Source: Nocardiopsis potens DSM 45234 (GTDB taxonomy: Bacteria; Actinomycetota; Actinomycetes; Streptosporangiales; Streptosporangiaceae). Taken from it: a stretch of 64,000 nt of DNA. Positions 1 to 9,424 of the stretch are shown piece by piece. Below the pieces are notes generated by a model. That model saw only the letters and a list, made by a program, of their open reading frames with translations. It was not told the origin of the DNA and did no database searches. Location: positions 20,976 through 84,975 of the forward strand of contig NZ_ANBB01000019.1 in NCBI RefSeq assembly GCF_000341105.1. The letters are read 5' to 3'. Position numbers and translations under genes: made by a program. How positions within the stretch are numbered: the stretch's first letter is position 1; each line of letters begins with the position of its first letter.

Positions 1-199
1 CGAGTGCTCGCACGGCCCGCACGGCCCGCGCCCCCCGGGCGCCCCCAGTAGGAAGAAGTTCCGTGCGGACCCCTTGGTGAGGACGGCAGCGGACCCCCGC
101 ACCACAAGAAACCGTCTTCACCCGAACACCGCCTGTGAGCCCGGGGCAGAGTCGATCGCGTGCGTTTTCCACGGCACGCGACTGGCGAAAGGGCAATTC

Positions 200-883
200 T
201 TGCTGACCAACCGGATTTCGCTGCGCGCTGCCGCGGCAGTCGGGTGCGCCACGGTCGTCGCCGGCACCGTCTTCGGTGTCTCCGCACTGGCCGACAGCGG
301 CGTCGAGCCCGACAACGCGACGAACGCGGCCATGCCGGCTGACCCCCCTAAGGCCGGTGAGGAGGACTTCTTCGCCGACGTGCAGGAGGTCTCCGACGAC
401 CAGCGCGCCTCGCAGCGCGAGGAGACCCAGGAGCGCGTCGAGGCCGCGGACGGCGGCGCCTCTGCCTCCGGCACCACCAAGCCCGAGGAGAAGAAGGAGG
501 AGAAGAAGGAAGAGGAGAAGTCCTCTGACGACTCTTCCTCCTCCGGCTCCGGCGGCGACTCCTCCTCGTCCGCCCCCAGCGGCGACCCCAAGTCCATCGC
601 CAAGGCGATGCTGGGCGACTACGGCTGGGGCGAGGACCAGTTCAGCGGCTGCCTCGAGCCGCTCTGGGAGAAGGAGAGCAACTGGAACCCCCAGGCTCAG
701 AACCCCAGCTCCGGCGCCTACGGCATCCCGCAGTCCCTGCCGGGCTCCAAGATGGCCTCGGCCGGTTCTGACTGGCAGACCAACCCCGCCACCCAGATCG
801 AGTGGGGCCTGGGCTACATCAAGGACCGCTACGGCTCCCCGTGCGAGGCTTGGGCCCACTCCCAGGCCAACAACTGGTACTAA
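200..883 (+). CDS. Secreted lytic transglycosylase-like protein
   Basis: The protein is about 227 aa. It has a basic start and a hydrophobic segment ending near ALADS (a signal peptide). An acidic, Lys/Glu- and Ser/Gly-rich spacer follows, then a C-terminal SLT-type domain of about 90 residues. The motif WEKESNWNP fits the catalytic Glu region, followed by SGAYGIPQ and a C-terminal W-rich end. The family cleaves peptidoglycan glycan strands outside the membrane. The frame is open further upstream, to 74. I prefer TTG at 200 because a GAAAGGG-like ribosome site lies just before it and the signal peptide then begins properly. I looked for a c-di-AMP riboswitch, often found ahead of actinobacterial wall hydrolases, and could not recognise one in the 200 bases available. 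Confidence 0.85.
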   Translation: MLTNRISLRAAAAVGCATVVAGTVFGVSALADSGVEPDNATNAAMPADPPKAGEEDFFADVQEVSDDQRASQREETQERVEAADGGASASGTTKPEEKKEEKKEEEKSSDDSSSSGSGGDSSSSAPSGDPKSIAKAMLGDYGWGEDQFSGCLEPLWEKESNWNPQAQNPSSGAYGIPQSLPGSKMASAGSDWQTNPATQIEWGLGYIKDRYGSPCEAWAHSQANNWY

Positions 884-908
884 GAGACCGCGAACGGCCT
901 CTGCGCAC

Positions 909-938
909 GGCCCCGCGACCGACCCCGGTCGCGGGGCC
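909..938 (+). terminator. Hairpin terminator after the transglycosylase gene
   Basis: Twelve-base arms (GGCCCCGCGACC and its complement) flank a 6-base loop, 25 bases after the stop codon. There is no U-tract, as is usual for high-GC actinomycete terminators. Confidence 0.7.
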
Positions 939-959
939 GCCGTCGTTCCCGGCATCGCC

Positions 960-2235
960 CTCGGCGCCTCACGGAGTGCAGCTTCAAGCGGGCGGCGAGG
1001 GCAGGGAGGGGGAGCGGCCGGTCGGTCCGGCGCGGCGCCCCGCAGAGCGAAGGTCAAGACGGGCGGCGAAGGCGGAAGGGGGGACCGGCCGGTCGGTCCG
1101 GCGCGGCGTCTCGCGGAGCGGAGGTTCAAGCAGGCGGCGACGGCCAAGGAAGGGGCGAGGCGAAGGCCTCACCCAGGCGCGGCACCTCACGTGGCGAGGG
1201 TTCAAACCGGCGGCGAAGGCGGCAGTGGGCACCGGCCGGTCGGTCGGGCGCGGCGCGTCACGGGGTGAGGGTCCAAGCAGGCGGCGACGGCGAGGGTAGG
1301 GCCGGGGCCGGGCGTCTCAGCCGGGCGCGGTGCCTCACGGGGTGCAGGTTCAAGCAGGCGGCGAAGGCGGGAGAGGGGCGGGCGCCGCGTTCACCGGCCC
1401 GGCCCGGCGCGTGCCCCCGCCGGGGGGTGGCCTTATCCCCTATGCCTGGTTCGCGGCGGGGGTCGAGCGGAGGTGGGGGCGGCCTGCGCGCCGCGAGAGC
1501 ACCCCGATTACATCTACCAGCGAGTAGTAAGCCCCCAAGCCCCCACCACCCCCTCACCGATCACCCAGAGTGGCCAAGGCAGGCCCTCCAAGAAGAACAA
1601 AAGCGACATCTCGCCCCACCTCTACCCTGCTCGGGTTCCGGCCCCCTGCTCTGCGGCCTTCCGGGCGGCTCGAACCCCGATCACCGGCCCGATCGGCCTC
1701 GTTCGGGCGCTCAGAGGCCCGATCCGGGCCGGGATGCGCGCCCGGGAATCACCGGGGTGCTCTCGCGGTGCGCAGGGCGCCCCTCCCGACCTTCACTGTG
1801 CGTATTCATCCAGGTCAGGGGCGGGCGGTGGTTTCAAGGGCGGCCGGCCCCGGTACCCGGGCGACGCGGGAACGGCGCCCCGCCACCCCGGCCGCCCCTC
1901 CCTGCTCTGCCGCACCCGACCGACCAGCCGGTCCCCACCGCCGCCCTCGCCGCCCGCTTGAACCTCTGCCCCGTGGGGCCCGACACCCGGGCGACACTCG
2001 CGCCCCGGCCCTACCGCTGCCGTCGCCGCCCGTCTTGACCTTTGCTCTGCGGGGCGCCGCACCGGACCGGCCGGCCGGCACGCCCTCCCGCCGTCGCTGC
2101 CCGCTTGAACCTTCGCTCCGCGAGGCGCCGCGCCTGACCGGAATGCCGGATCGCTGAGGGGAGAAGGGGGGATCGGCACCGGGGAAACGCCCTGCCTGCC
2201 GCCCCTGTCCCGCCGACCGCTCCCTCTCGATGATC
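960..2235. repeat. Repeat cassette A: two opposed arrays around a conserved core
   Basis: About six units of 70-78 bp read rightward from 972 to about 1410. Each has GGTTCAAG-like, GGCGGCGA and GCGGCGCC-like blocks. About three units read leftward from about 1890 to 2135. Between them is a core bounded by a 15-bp perfect inverted repeat, CGCGAGAGCACCCCG (1492-1506) and its complement (1753-1767). The whole cassette recurs inverted at 21833-23365. All frames give Arg/Pro/Ala-rich products that differ between the copies, so I regard it as non-coding. Some units contain ACCGGCCGGTCGGTC, others a CCCGGGCGCGG block. The function is unknown. Confidence 0.85.
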
Positions 2236-2290
2236 TGGGCGTCGTTGCCGTCTCGACCGGCTTTGAGACGGCAACAACTCCAAGATCAAC
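2229..2290 (-). terminator. Hairpin downstream of the second kinase gene
   Basis: Stem GTTGCCGTCTC (2244-2254) pairs with GAGACGGCAAC (2265-2275). It lies inside weaker outer arms of the GATGATC/GATCAAC kind seen in other hairpins of this window. It sits just past the stop codon of the leftward kinase gene, so it is probably its terminator. Confidence 0.55.
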
Positions 2291-2299
2291 GGGACAGGG

Positions 2300-4176
2300 T
2301 CAGTCCTGGGTGAACGACTCCACGGTCCGCTCGAAGACCGGCTCGTATCCGCGAACCTCGCCCTGTGGGACGTTCAGGGTCAGCGTGAAGCCCTCGTCGT
2401 CAGCGATCACGCCGTAGACGGTCATGTGCCGCTCCGGGGTCGGCCAGGTGCCGTTGCTCAGCGTCCGGGTCAGCCGGACCACCTCGTAGTCGCTGTCCCA
2501 GTGGCCGGGGTACTCCGCGACCGGGACCACCCGGGTCTCGCCGGTCCGCACCCCGGTGGAGCCCTCCTCTTCGAGCGGGCCCGGGTCGCTCTGCCCCTCC
2601 AGGAAGCCCTCCCCGGTCAGGTCGTCGTTGTTGTGCCAGGTCTTGACCCAGATCGAGTGGTCCCCCGACTCCGACTCGAACCGCACGCTCCCGTCGCCCA
2701 GCCAGCCGAAATCCTCGTGGACCCGCCACTCCTCCGGATACTCCACCCGGAACATGTCGGCCTGGTACACGGCGTAGGCGTCCTCGTCGACGGCCGCGCC
2801 GCCGGAGGCGACCGCCGCCACCGCGACCACCAGGAGCAGCAGAAGCGCCCCGCCCCCGCAGGCCAGTCCGATGAGGAGCCCGCGGGGACGCCGGTCCGCC
2901 CGGCCGGGCGGACCGGATGGGGCGGCCGGAGCGGCGGGGACGGCCCCCGTCGCCCCGGGGTCGGCGGTGGGCGGCGCACCGGCCCCGGGGCGCCGCCCGG
3001 TTGGAGCGTTCGGCGCGTTCGGTACGGCGCGGCGCGGAGGCGGTGCCGGGACCGCCCCCGTGGCGGACGGCGCTTCCGCCGGCCCGGCGGCCGGGAGACC
3101 GGCTCCGCGCCGCCACGGGAAGGCGCCGAGGGAGGCGCGGACGGCGGAGACGGTGAAGGCGGCGGAGATGGAGCCCTGCCCGCCGCCGGGGGCGGCCCGG
3201 ATGGCGCCCTGCCCGCCGCCGGGGGCGGCCCGGATGGCGCCTTCCCCTTCGCCGGAGGCGGTGCCGATGGTGCCTTCCGCTCTCCCGGGAGCGGTGCGGG
3301 TGGGGCCTTCCGCTCCGCCGGGGGCGGGCCCGCAGGGGCCGGGGAGGTCTGGGAGGCCGGGGAGGGCACGTCGAGCATGCGCAGGGCCTCGGCCGCACCC
3401 GGTCGGGCTTCCGGGTCCCGCCGGAGCAGGGCGGCGAGCAGCGGCCGCAGCGGAGCGGCCTGCGGGGCCGGCGGGACCGGGGCGGTGAGCACCGCGGCGA
3501 TGGTGGCCGTCACCGTGGGCCGGCGGAACGGCGAGCGCCCGGTGAGCGCCGTCTGCAGGGTCACGCCGGCGCTCCACAGGTCGCCGGCGGGGGTCGTGCC
3601 GCCGGACTCCAGTCGCTCCGGCGGCATGTACTCCGGCGAGCCGATCAGCGTCCCGGTGCGGGTGATCGCGGTCCCGCCCTCGACGGTGGCGATGCCGAAG
3701 TCGGTGATGACCACCCGGTCGCCGCCGAGCACCATCACGTTGCCGGGTTTGATGTCCCGGTGCACCACGCCCGCCAGGTGCGCCGCGTGCAGTCCCTCCA
3801 GCAGCCCGCGGGCGAGCCGGGCGGCGCGCGCGGGCGGCGGCGGGCCCTCCGCGCGCAGCAGCTCCTCCAGCGAGCGGCCGCGGAGCAGCTCCATCACCAC
3901 CCACGGGGTGCCCCCGTGGTCGAAGACGTCGTGCACGGTGACCACCGACGGGTGCTCGATCCGCGCCGCGGCCCGCGCCTCGCGCAGCACCCGCTGCCGG
4001 GTCTCGGCGCGCAGCGCCTCGGGGAGCGATGCCGGCAGCAGCACCTCCTTGACCGCGACCTCCCGCTCCAGGGCGGTGTCCCAGGCCCGCCACACCGCGC
4101 CCATGCCGCCCCGGCCCAGTTCCCCGCCGAGCCGGTAGCGGCCGGCGATGGTGCGGGAGCCGTCGTCCACGGGCAT
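2300..4176 (-). CDS. Membrane Ser/Thr protein kinase, frameshifted in the linker
   Basis: Reading leftward from ATG at 4176, the first ~270 residues are a complete Hanks-type kinase: GRGGMG loop, AVKE lysine, HRDIKPGN catalytic loop, DFG and PPERL. A Pro/Ala-rich linker follows. From roughly 3160 to 3050 this frame turns Arg-rich, while the frame shifted by -1 becomes sensible: PPGRADRRPRG, a membrane helix (LLIGLACGGGALLLLLVV) and a 160-residue extracellular domain ending ESFTQD at 2300. The intact paralogue at 4303-6192 has the same layout in one frame. A single-base deletion in one of the G/C runs of the linker explains this, either as a real mutation or a sequencing error. If real, the kinase would lose its membrane anchor and sensor domain. 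The reading is sure for the two halves; the junction is approximate. Confidence 0.8.
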
Positions 4177-4235
4177 TCGGGGCCTCGCAATGGGGGAGGG
4201 GCGAACGGGGGGAGCAGGCGGGAGGGGAGGCGGAC

Positions 4236-4281
4236 CGCAAGCGACCGCCGGAGGAGGCGCCTCCTCCGGCGGTCGCTTGCG
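4236..4281 (-). terminator. 46-bp perfect palindrome between the two kinase genes
   Basis: The palindrome is centred at 4258/4259, with 23-bp arms and no mismatch. It follows the stop codon (4303) of the upstream kinase by about 20 bases and precedes the next kinase start by 60. It is a strong terminator candidate. The downstream kinase then needs its own promoter between 4176 and 4236. Confidence 0.75.
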
Positions 4282-4302
4282 AGCGGCGCCGGGTCTACCG
4301 GG

Positions 4303-6192
4303 TCACTTGATGACCCAGCTGTTCAGAGCGTCCTGGAGGGTCTGCTCGTACTGCTCGGCGTCCTCCTCGGGGACGTTCATGGACAGGGCGTAGCCCTTGT
4401 CGCCCACCACCACGTTGTACTCGGTGAGGTGGCGGTCCTCCTTGTCCCAGTCGTCGGCGGTGTAGCGGTTGACCACGACGGCGACGTCGTGCTCCGAGCC
4501 CCACCCGGAGGGCAGCTCCGAGGCGGGAACCTGGCGCAGGTCGTCGGTCCGGTAGTTCTCGTAGTCGTCCGAGGAGCTGAACCGCTCGTCGTCGGTCTCC
4601 AGCTGGTCCAGGCTGGCCAGCCCGCCGGTGTTGTCCCAGGTGGCGACCATCAGCCGGCGCTCGGAGGTGGGGTCGTAGAAGGACACCGCCCCGGTGCCGT
4701 CGGGCTCCAGCTCGTCGTCGTAGACGGTCCACCCCTCGGGGTAGCCGATGCTGTACCAGTCGGCGTCGTAGGACTCGAAGGAGGCCGGCGTGGGGTTCTC
4801 CTCGGGGCTCGGGGAGGCCGAGGCGCTGGGATCGGCGACCGGCGGGTCGACGGGCTCCTCCGGCTGGCTGCTCAGCGCGATGAGGCCGACCGTGGCCGCG
4901 CCGATCACCAGCACCAGCACCAGTCCGCACCCGATCAGGCCGAACACCAGCGGGGTGGCCTTGCCGCCCTTCTTCTTCTCCGCCGGCGGGGCGGAGTAGG
5001 AGTGCTGGCCCGGACCGGGGCCCGGGCCGGGGACGGGACCGGGGCCGGGGTAGCCCGGGCCGGGCCCCGGCGGTGGCGGCGGTCCGGCGGGCGCCGCGGA
5101 CGGCCAGCCGCCGCTGGGCGCGTTCGGACCGGGGCCGCCGGGCCCCTCCGGTCCGGGGCCGCCCGGGCCCGGGAACCCGCCGGGAGGCGGACCGGGGACG
5201 CCTCCGGCGGGGGTCCCCGCGGCGGGGAGGCCCGCCGCCGGGGTGCCCGCGGGCACCCCGCCGGCCGGGGTCCCCGCGGAGGGCATGCCGCCCGCCGGGG
5301 TCGGCGCGGCGAAGGGGACGCCGGCCGGGCCGGCGGAGGGCGTCCCGGCGGCCGGGGTGCCCGCGCCGCCCGGGGGCCGCTGCTCGCGCAGCATCCGCAG
5401 GGCGTCGCCGGCGCCCAGCCGCCGCCCCGGATCGCGCTCCAGCAGCCCGCCGATCAGCGGCTCCAGCGGGCCGGCCTGCGGCACCGGCGGGATCGGCGCG
5501 GACAGCACCGCGGCGATCGCGCCGGTGATGCTCTCCCGGTGGAACGGGGACGACCCGCTCAGCGCCGCGTACAGCGTCACGCCGGCGCTCCACAGGTCGC
5601 CGGCGGGGGTGGCCGCGCCGCCCTCGAACCGCTCCGGCGGCATGTACTCCGGCGAGCCGACCAGGGCGCCGGTACGGGTGATGGAGGCGCCGCCCTCGAC
5701 GGTGGCGATGCCGAAGTCGGTGATGACGACCCGGTCGTCGTCGCAGACCATCACGTTGCCGGGCTTGATGTCCCGGTGCACGACGCCCGCCTCGTGCGCC
5801 GCCCGCAGCCCCTCCAGCAGGGCCTTGGCGATCTCCGCGGTGCGCGGGGCGGACAGCGTCCCGCCCTCCGCGATCACCTGGTCCAGGGAGCGGCCGGGGA
5901 TGAGTTCCATGACCACCCACGGGTTGTCCTCGTGGTCGAAGACGTCGTGGACGGTGACGATCGAGGGGTGCGGCACGCGTGCCGCGCTCCGCGCCTCGCG
6001 CAGCACCCGCGCGCGGGCCTCGGAGCGCTCGACGTCGGACAGGTGGCTGGGAAGGAGGATCTCCTTGACGGCGACATGGCGCTGGAGCTGGGTATCCCAG
6101 GCGTGCCAGACGATGCCCATGCCGCCCCGCCCCAGCTCACTGTCCAACCGGTAGCGCCCGGCGACCAGCCGGGCACCGCTGTCCGTGGACAT
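4303..6192 (-). CDS. Membrane Ser/Thr protein kinase
   Basis: The protein is 629 aa and intact. The kinase domain is at residues 12-270, with GRGGMG, Lys43 (AVKE), HRD Asp141, DFG Asp159 and a PPERF segment. A long Gly/Pro/Ala linker (about 275-405) follows. One membrane helix lies at about 413-441. A Ser/Pro/Asp-rich stalk and an extracellular domain of about 160 residues lacking PASTA repeats complete it. The family phosphorylates Ser/Thr on target proteins in response to external signals. The frameshifted gene at 2300-4176 is its paralogue with the same C-terminal fold, judged by shared positions such as W.VY and NVP. The ATG at 6192 is preceded by GGGAGG-like bases. A tandem hairpin repeat (6256-6348) lies just upstream and could be its control region. 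Confidence 0.92.
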   Translation of the reverse strand: MSTDSGARLVAGRYRLDSELGRGGMGIVWHAWDTQLQRHVAVKEILLPSHLSDVERSEARARVLREARSAARVPHPSIVTVHDVFDHEDNPWVVMELIPGRSLDQVIAEGGTLSAPRTAEIAKALLEGLRAAHEAGVVHRDIKPGNVMVCDDDRVVITDFGIATVEGGASITRTGALVGSPEYMPPERFEGGAATPAGDLWSAGVTLYAALSGSSPFHRESITGAIAAVLSAPIPPVPQAGPLEPLIGGLLERDPGRRLGAGDALRMLREQRPPGGAGTPAAGTPSAGPAGVPFAAPTPAGGMPSAGTPAGGVPAGTPAAGLPAAGTPAGGVPGPPPGGFPGPGGPGPEGPGGPGPNAPSGGWPSAAPAGPPPPPGPGPGYPGPGPVPGPGPGPGQHSYSAPPAEKKKGGKATPLVFGLIGCGLVLVLVIGAATVGLIALSSQPEEPVDPPVADPSASASPSPEENPTPASFESYDADWYSIGYPEGWTVYDDELEPDGTGAVSFYDPTSERRLMVATWDNTGGLASLDQLETDDERFSSSDDYENYRTDDLRQVPASELPSGWGSEHDVAVVVNRYTADDWDKEDRHLTEYNVVVGDKGYALSMNVPEEDAEQYEQTLQDALNSWVIK

Positions 6193-6255
6193 ATGGAGGG
6201 CCTCTCAGAGGGAGGGGGTAAGCGTGCTCGTGTGCAGCAGGCTACTAACTTGCGG

Positions 6256-6348
6256 CCGGACATGCGTCTCGTAGGGGTATGCGATGCATGTCCGGAACCT
6301 GCCGTCGGCCGGACATGCGTCTCGCAGGGGTATGCGATGCATGTCCGG
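6256..6348. repeat. Tandem 53-bp repeat, each copy a hairpin
   Basis: CCGGACATGC and GCATGTCCGG pair across a 20-base loop at 6256-6295. The whole unit repeats 53 bases later at 6309-6348 with one change in the loop (CTCGTAGGGG versus CTCGCAGGGG). It lies in the 287-base gap between fumC and the leftward kinase gene, upstream of the kinase start. It could be a double operator or a processed RNA element. Confidence 0.8.
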
Positions 6349-6432
6349 AACCTGCCGTGCGGTGCGCAGAGGACGCCCCGTGCCGCTCCGACGGGGGCCG
6401 GGCCGGGAGTGGAGGGGGAGCGGGGGGAAGCG

Positions 6433-6465
6433 GCGGGGGCGGCGCCCGGTCGGCGCCGCCCCCGC
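6433..6465 (-). terminator. Terminator of fumC
   Basis: Fourteen-base arms (GCGGGGGCGGCGCC and its complement) flank a 5-base loop, starting 15 bases past the fumC stop codon. Confidence 0.7.
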
Positions 6466-6479
6466 ACGATGGCCGCCCG

Positions 6480-7868
6480 CTACTGCGAGTTGGTCATCTT
6501 CAGCACGTCGAGGGCCTCGTCCAGCTGGGCCTCGGTGAGCTTGCCGGCCTCGATGTAGCCGCGCTCCACGACCACCTGGCGGATGGTCTTCCGCTCGGCC
6601 AGCGCCTGCTTGGCGACCTTGGCCGCCTCCTCGTAGCCGATGTAGCGGTTCAGCGGCGTCACGATGGAGGGGGAGGACTCCGCGTACTCGCGGCAGCGCT
6701 CCTCGTTGGCCTCGATGCCGGCGACGCAGCGGTCCGCGAACACCCGGGAGACGTTGGCCAGCAGCCGGATCGACTCCAGCACGTTCCGGCCGATCATCGG
6801 CAGCTGCACGTTGAGCTCGAAGTTGCCCGTCGCGCCGCCGAACGCCACCGCGGCGTCGTTCCCGACCACCTGCGAGGAGACCTGGAGCATCGCCTCGCAC
6901 AGCACCGGGTTGACCTTGCCCGGCATGATCGACGAGCCCGGCTGCAGGTCCGGCAGGTAGATCTCGGTGAGGCCGGTGCGCGGCCCCGAGCCCATCCAGC
7001 GGATGTCGTTGGCGATCTTGGCGAAGCTCACCGCGATGGTCCGCAGCTGCCCGGAGAGCTCGACCAGCCCGTCCCGGGCGCCCTGCGCCTCGAAGTGGTC
7101 CCGGGCCTCGGTCAGCGGGAGGCCGGTGGCGGAGGCGATCTCGGCGATCACCCGCGGGGCGAAGCCCTCCGGGGTGTTGATGCCGGTGCCCACCGCGGTG
7201 CCGCCCAGCGGCAGCTCGGCGACCCGGGGCAGCACCGCCTTGAGCCGCTCCACGCCGTAGCCGACCTGCGCGGCGTAGCCGGCGAACTCCTGGCCCAGGG
7301 TGACCGGGGTGGCGTCCATCAGGTGCGTGCGGCCGCTCTTCACCACGCCGGCGAACTCGACCGACTTGCGGTTCAGCTCGCCCTGGAGGTGGGTGAGCGC
7401 CGGGACCAGGTCGTTGACGACCGCCGCGGTCGCCGCGATGTGCAGCGAGGAGGGGTACACGTCGTTGGACGACTGGGAGGCGTTGACGTGGTCGTTGGGG
7501 TGCACGTCCAGGCCGGAGGCGGCCTTGGCCAGCGTGGCGACGACCTCGTTGGTGTTCATGTTGCTGGACGTGCCCGAACCGGTCTGGAACACGTCGATCG
7601 GGAACTCGCCGTTCCACTTGCCCTCGGCGACCTCCAGGGCCGCCTCGCGGATCGCCTTGCCCAGGGCGTCGGAGATGACCCCCAGCTCCGCGTTGACCTT
7701 CGCGGCGGCGGCCTTGATGTGGCCGAGCGCCGAGATGTTGGCGGCCTCCAGCCCCTGGCCGGAAATGGGGAAGTTCTCCACCGCCCGCTGGGTCTGCGCA
7801 CGCCACTTGGCCTCGGCGGGCACCTTGACCTCGCCCATCGAGTCGTGCTCGATGCGGTAATCACTCAT
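6480..7868 (-). CDS. fumC: Class II fumarate hydratase
   Basis: The protein is 462 aa, the usual length. The enzyme interconverts fumarate and malate in the TCA cycle as a cytosolic homotetramer. The superfamily signature [11 protein letters not shown] is present, together with [14 protein letters not shown] and the [13 protein letters not shown] and [11 protein letters not shown] active-site segments. The closely related aspartases share the signature, but the sequence reads as fumarase. The frame extends upstream to 7952. The ATG at 7868 ([14 protein letters not shown]) is chosen because it matches the family N-terminus and has GGAGGTG before it. The upstream MFS gene is in the same direction but 110 bases away. 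In many actinomycetes fumC lies close to glpX, as here. Confidence 0.95.
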   Translation of the reverse strand: MSDYRIEHDSMGEVKVPAEAKWRAQTQRAVENFPISGQGLEAANISALGHIKAAAAKVNAELGVISDALGKAIREAALEVAEGKWNGEFPIDVFQTGSGTSSNMNTNEVVATLAKAASGLDVHPNDHVNASQSSNDVYPSSLHIAATAAVVNDLVPALTHLQGELNRKSVEFAGVVKSGRTHLMDATPVTLGQEFAGYAAQVGYGVERLKAVLPRVAELPLGGTAVGTGINTPEGFAPRVIAEIASATGLPLTEARDHFEAQGARDGLVELSGQLRTIAVSFAKIANDIRWMGSGPRTGLTEIYLPDLQPGSSIMPGKVNPVLCEAMLQVSSQVVGNDAAVAFGGATGNFELNVQLPMIGRNVLESIRLLANVSRVFADRCVAGIEANEERCREYAESSPSIVTPLNRYIGYEEAAKVAKQALAERKTIRQVVVERGYIEAGKLTEAQLDEALDVLKMTNSQ

Positions 7869-7979
7869 CTTTGAAAGACACCTCCAGGGAAACCTGCCCC
7901 CAAGATTGCCAGAAGTGGGCCGGACAGGCGCGGGCGACCCCGCAGAGAGCACCGGTGACCTCGGTGAACGTGGCGGGTG

Positions 7980-9239
7980 TCACCCCCGCGCGGACTCCGC
8001 GGCCGACCCGGGGGACCCGGCCGGCCCGGCGCCGGGGCGCGGCGGGTCGAAGGACCGGGCGAGCAGCACCGCGCCGAGCAGCAGCGCCGTCGGCGCGGCG
8101 AAGGCGGCGCGCAGGTCCAGCGCCTCGGCGATGCCGCCGATGAGCACCGCGCCCAGCACGAAGCCGACGTAGTTGGAGACGTTCACCCGGGCCACCGCGG
8201 TGCCGCCGCCGTCCGGGTCGAGCCGGCCCGCGGCGGAGAACCCGATCGGCATGACCACCGAGGCGCCCAGCCCGGTCAGCGCGAACCCGGCGACCGCGAC
8301 CCAGGCGGAGGGCGCGCCGGTCGCGCAGGCCAGCCCGGCGAACGCGGCCCCGGCCCCGGCGCGCACCACCGCGACCGGCCCGAACCGGCGGACCGCGTGG
8401 TCGCCCAGGGCCCTGCCGAGCAGCGTGGTCGCCTGGTAGGCCCCGTAGCCGAGCGGGGCCAGGGCGGCCGAGCCGAGCGCGGCCTCGATGTAGACCGCGC
8501 TCCACGAGGAGACCGCGGAGTCGGCGATGTAGACGACGGCCAGCGCGGAACCGACCAGCAGGATCGGCCGCCACGGGATGCGCGGCCGGGGCGCGGCCCC
8601 GGCGGCCTCCGCGTCCGGCCCGGCCCCTCCGCCCCGCTCGGCGGGGGCGTCCCGGTGCAGCAGCGGCCCGGCGGTGAGGGAGACGGCGAGGCCGACCGCG
8701 GCCGCCGCGCCGAACGCGGCGGCGAGCCCGACGCCCCGCCCGGGGTCGGAGGTGAAGGCGGCCCAGAGCGAGCCGAGCACCGCGCCGGCGCTCCACACCG
8801 CGTGGAACCCGGTGAGCAGGCTGGTGCCGTACCGCCGCTCCACCGCGACGGCCTGGGTGTTCATCGTCGCGTCCACCGCGCCGAGCAGCAGCCCCACCGC
8901 GGCGACGGCGGCGTACAGCCCGGGGAGGGTGGGCACCGTGCCGGCGGCGGCGACCGCCAGCACCAGCGCGGGCTGGGCGACCCGCACCACCCGCCTGCTG
9001 CCGAACCGCACCGACGCGCTCCCGGCCAGCACGCTGCCGGCCCCGGCGACCACCGGGACCAGCGCGAGCACGGCGGTCAGCTCGCCTTCCCCCAGCTCGA
9101 ACCGGGCCTGCAGTGCGGGGACCCGGGTGACCAGGGTGGCGAAGGCCAGTCCGGTGGTGAAGAAGACCCCGGACACGGCGGCCCGCGCGCGCCGGGCGAC
9201 CCGATCGGTTCCTCCGGCGGCGGGGGGAGAGGAGCGCAT
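7980..9239 (-). CDS. MFS transporter
   Basis: The protein is 419 aa with about twelve hydrophobic segments and a charged central loop (about 195-225, rich in Gly/Ala/Glu). The short loop FGSRR after the second helix fits the MFS signature region. The N-terminus has a run of Arg typical of the positive-inside rule. The closest style is the YbjJ/FucP-like group of uncharacterised efflux or uptake carriers, so no substrate can be named. The gene is monocistronic or co-transcribed with fumC. Confidence 0.8.
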   Translation of the reverse strand: MRSSPPAAGGTDRVARRARAAVSGVFFTTGLAFATLVTRVPALQARFELGEGELTAVLALVPVVAGAGSVLAGSASVRFGSRRVVRVAQPALVLAVAAAGTVPTLPGLYAAVAAVGLLLGAVDATMNTQAVAVERRYGTSLLTGFHAVWSAGAVLGSLWAAFTSDPGRGVGLAAAFGAAAAVGLAVSLTAGPLLHRDAPAERGGGAGPDAEAAGAAPRPRIPWRPILLVGSALAVVYIADSAVSSWSAVYIEAALGSAALAPLGYGAYQATTLLGRALGDHAVRRFGPVAVVRAGAGAAFAGLACATGAPSAWVAVAGFALTGLGASVVMPIGFSAAGRLDPDGGGTAVARVNVSNYVGFVLGAVLIGGIAEALDLRAAFAAPTALLLGAVLLARSFDPPRPGAGPAGSPGSAAESARG

Positions 9240-9347
9240 GGACCCTCCGGGAACATGAAACCGTCTCAGGTATTCCCGGTAACGTACTCCGCCGCCCCGC
9301 CGGGCGCCAGACCCTCTCCCGTACGCGGAGGCGGCCCCGGACAGGGG

Positions 9348-9377
9348 GGAGCCCCCGGCTTTCCGGCCGGGGGCTCC
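9348..9377 (-). terminator. Terminator of the LPMO gene
   Basis: Arms GGAGCCCCCGGC and GCCGGGGGCTCC surround a 6-base loop, about 50 bases past the LPMO stop codon. Confidence 0.7.
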
Positions 9378-9424
9378 ACCGGTTCAGGGGATCGCGGTCC
9401 GCTCCGCGGACGGGATCCGGGGGA

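Noticed and set aside
1..199. c-di-AMP riboswitch ahead of the transglycosylase gene
   Set aside because: The expected conserved blocks could not be matched. Only a weak GAGCCCG is present, and the left part may be outside the window.
1265..2179. Several overlapping Arg/Pro-rich open frames in repeat cassettes A and B
   Set aside because: They follow the DNA repeat, differ between copies, have no consistent ribosome sites, and no frame is conserved.
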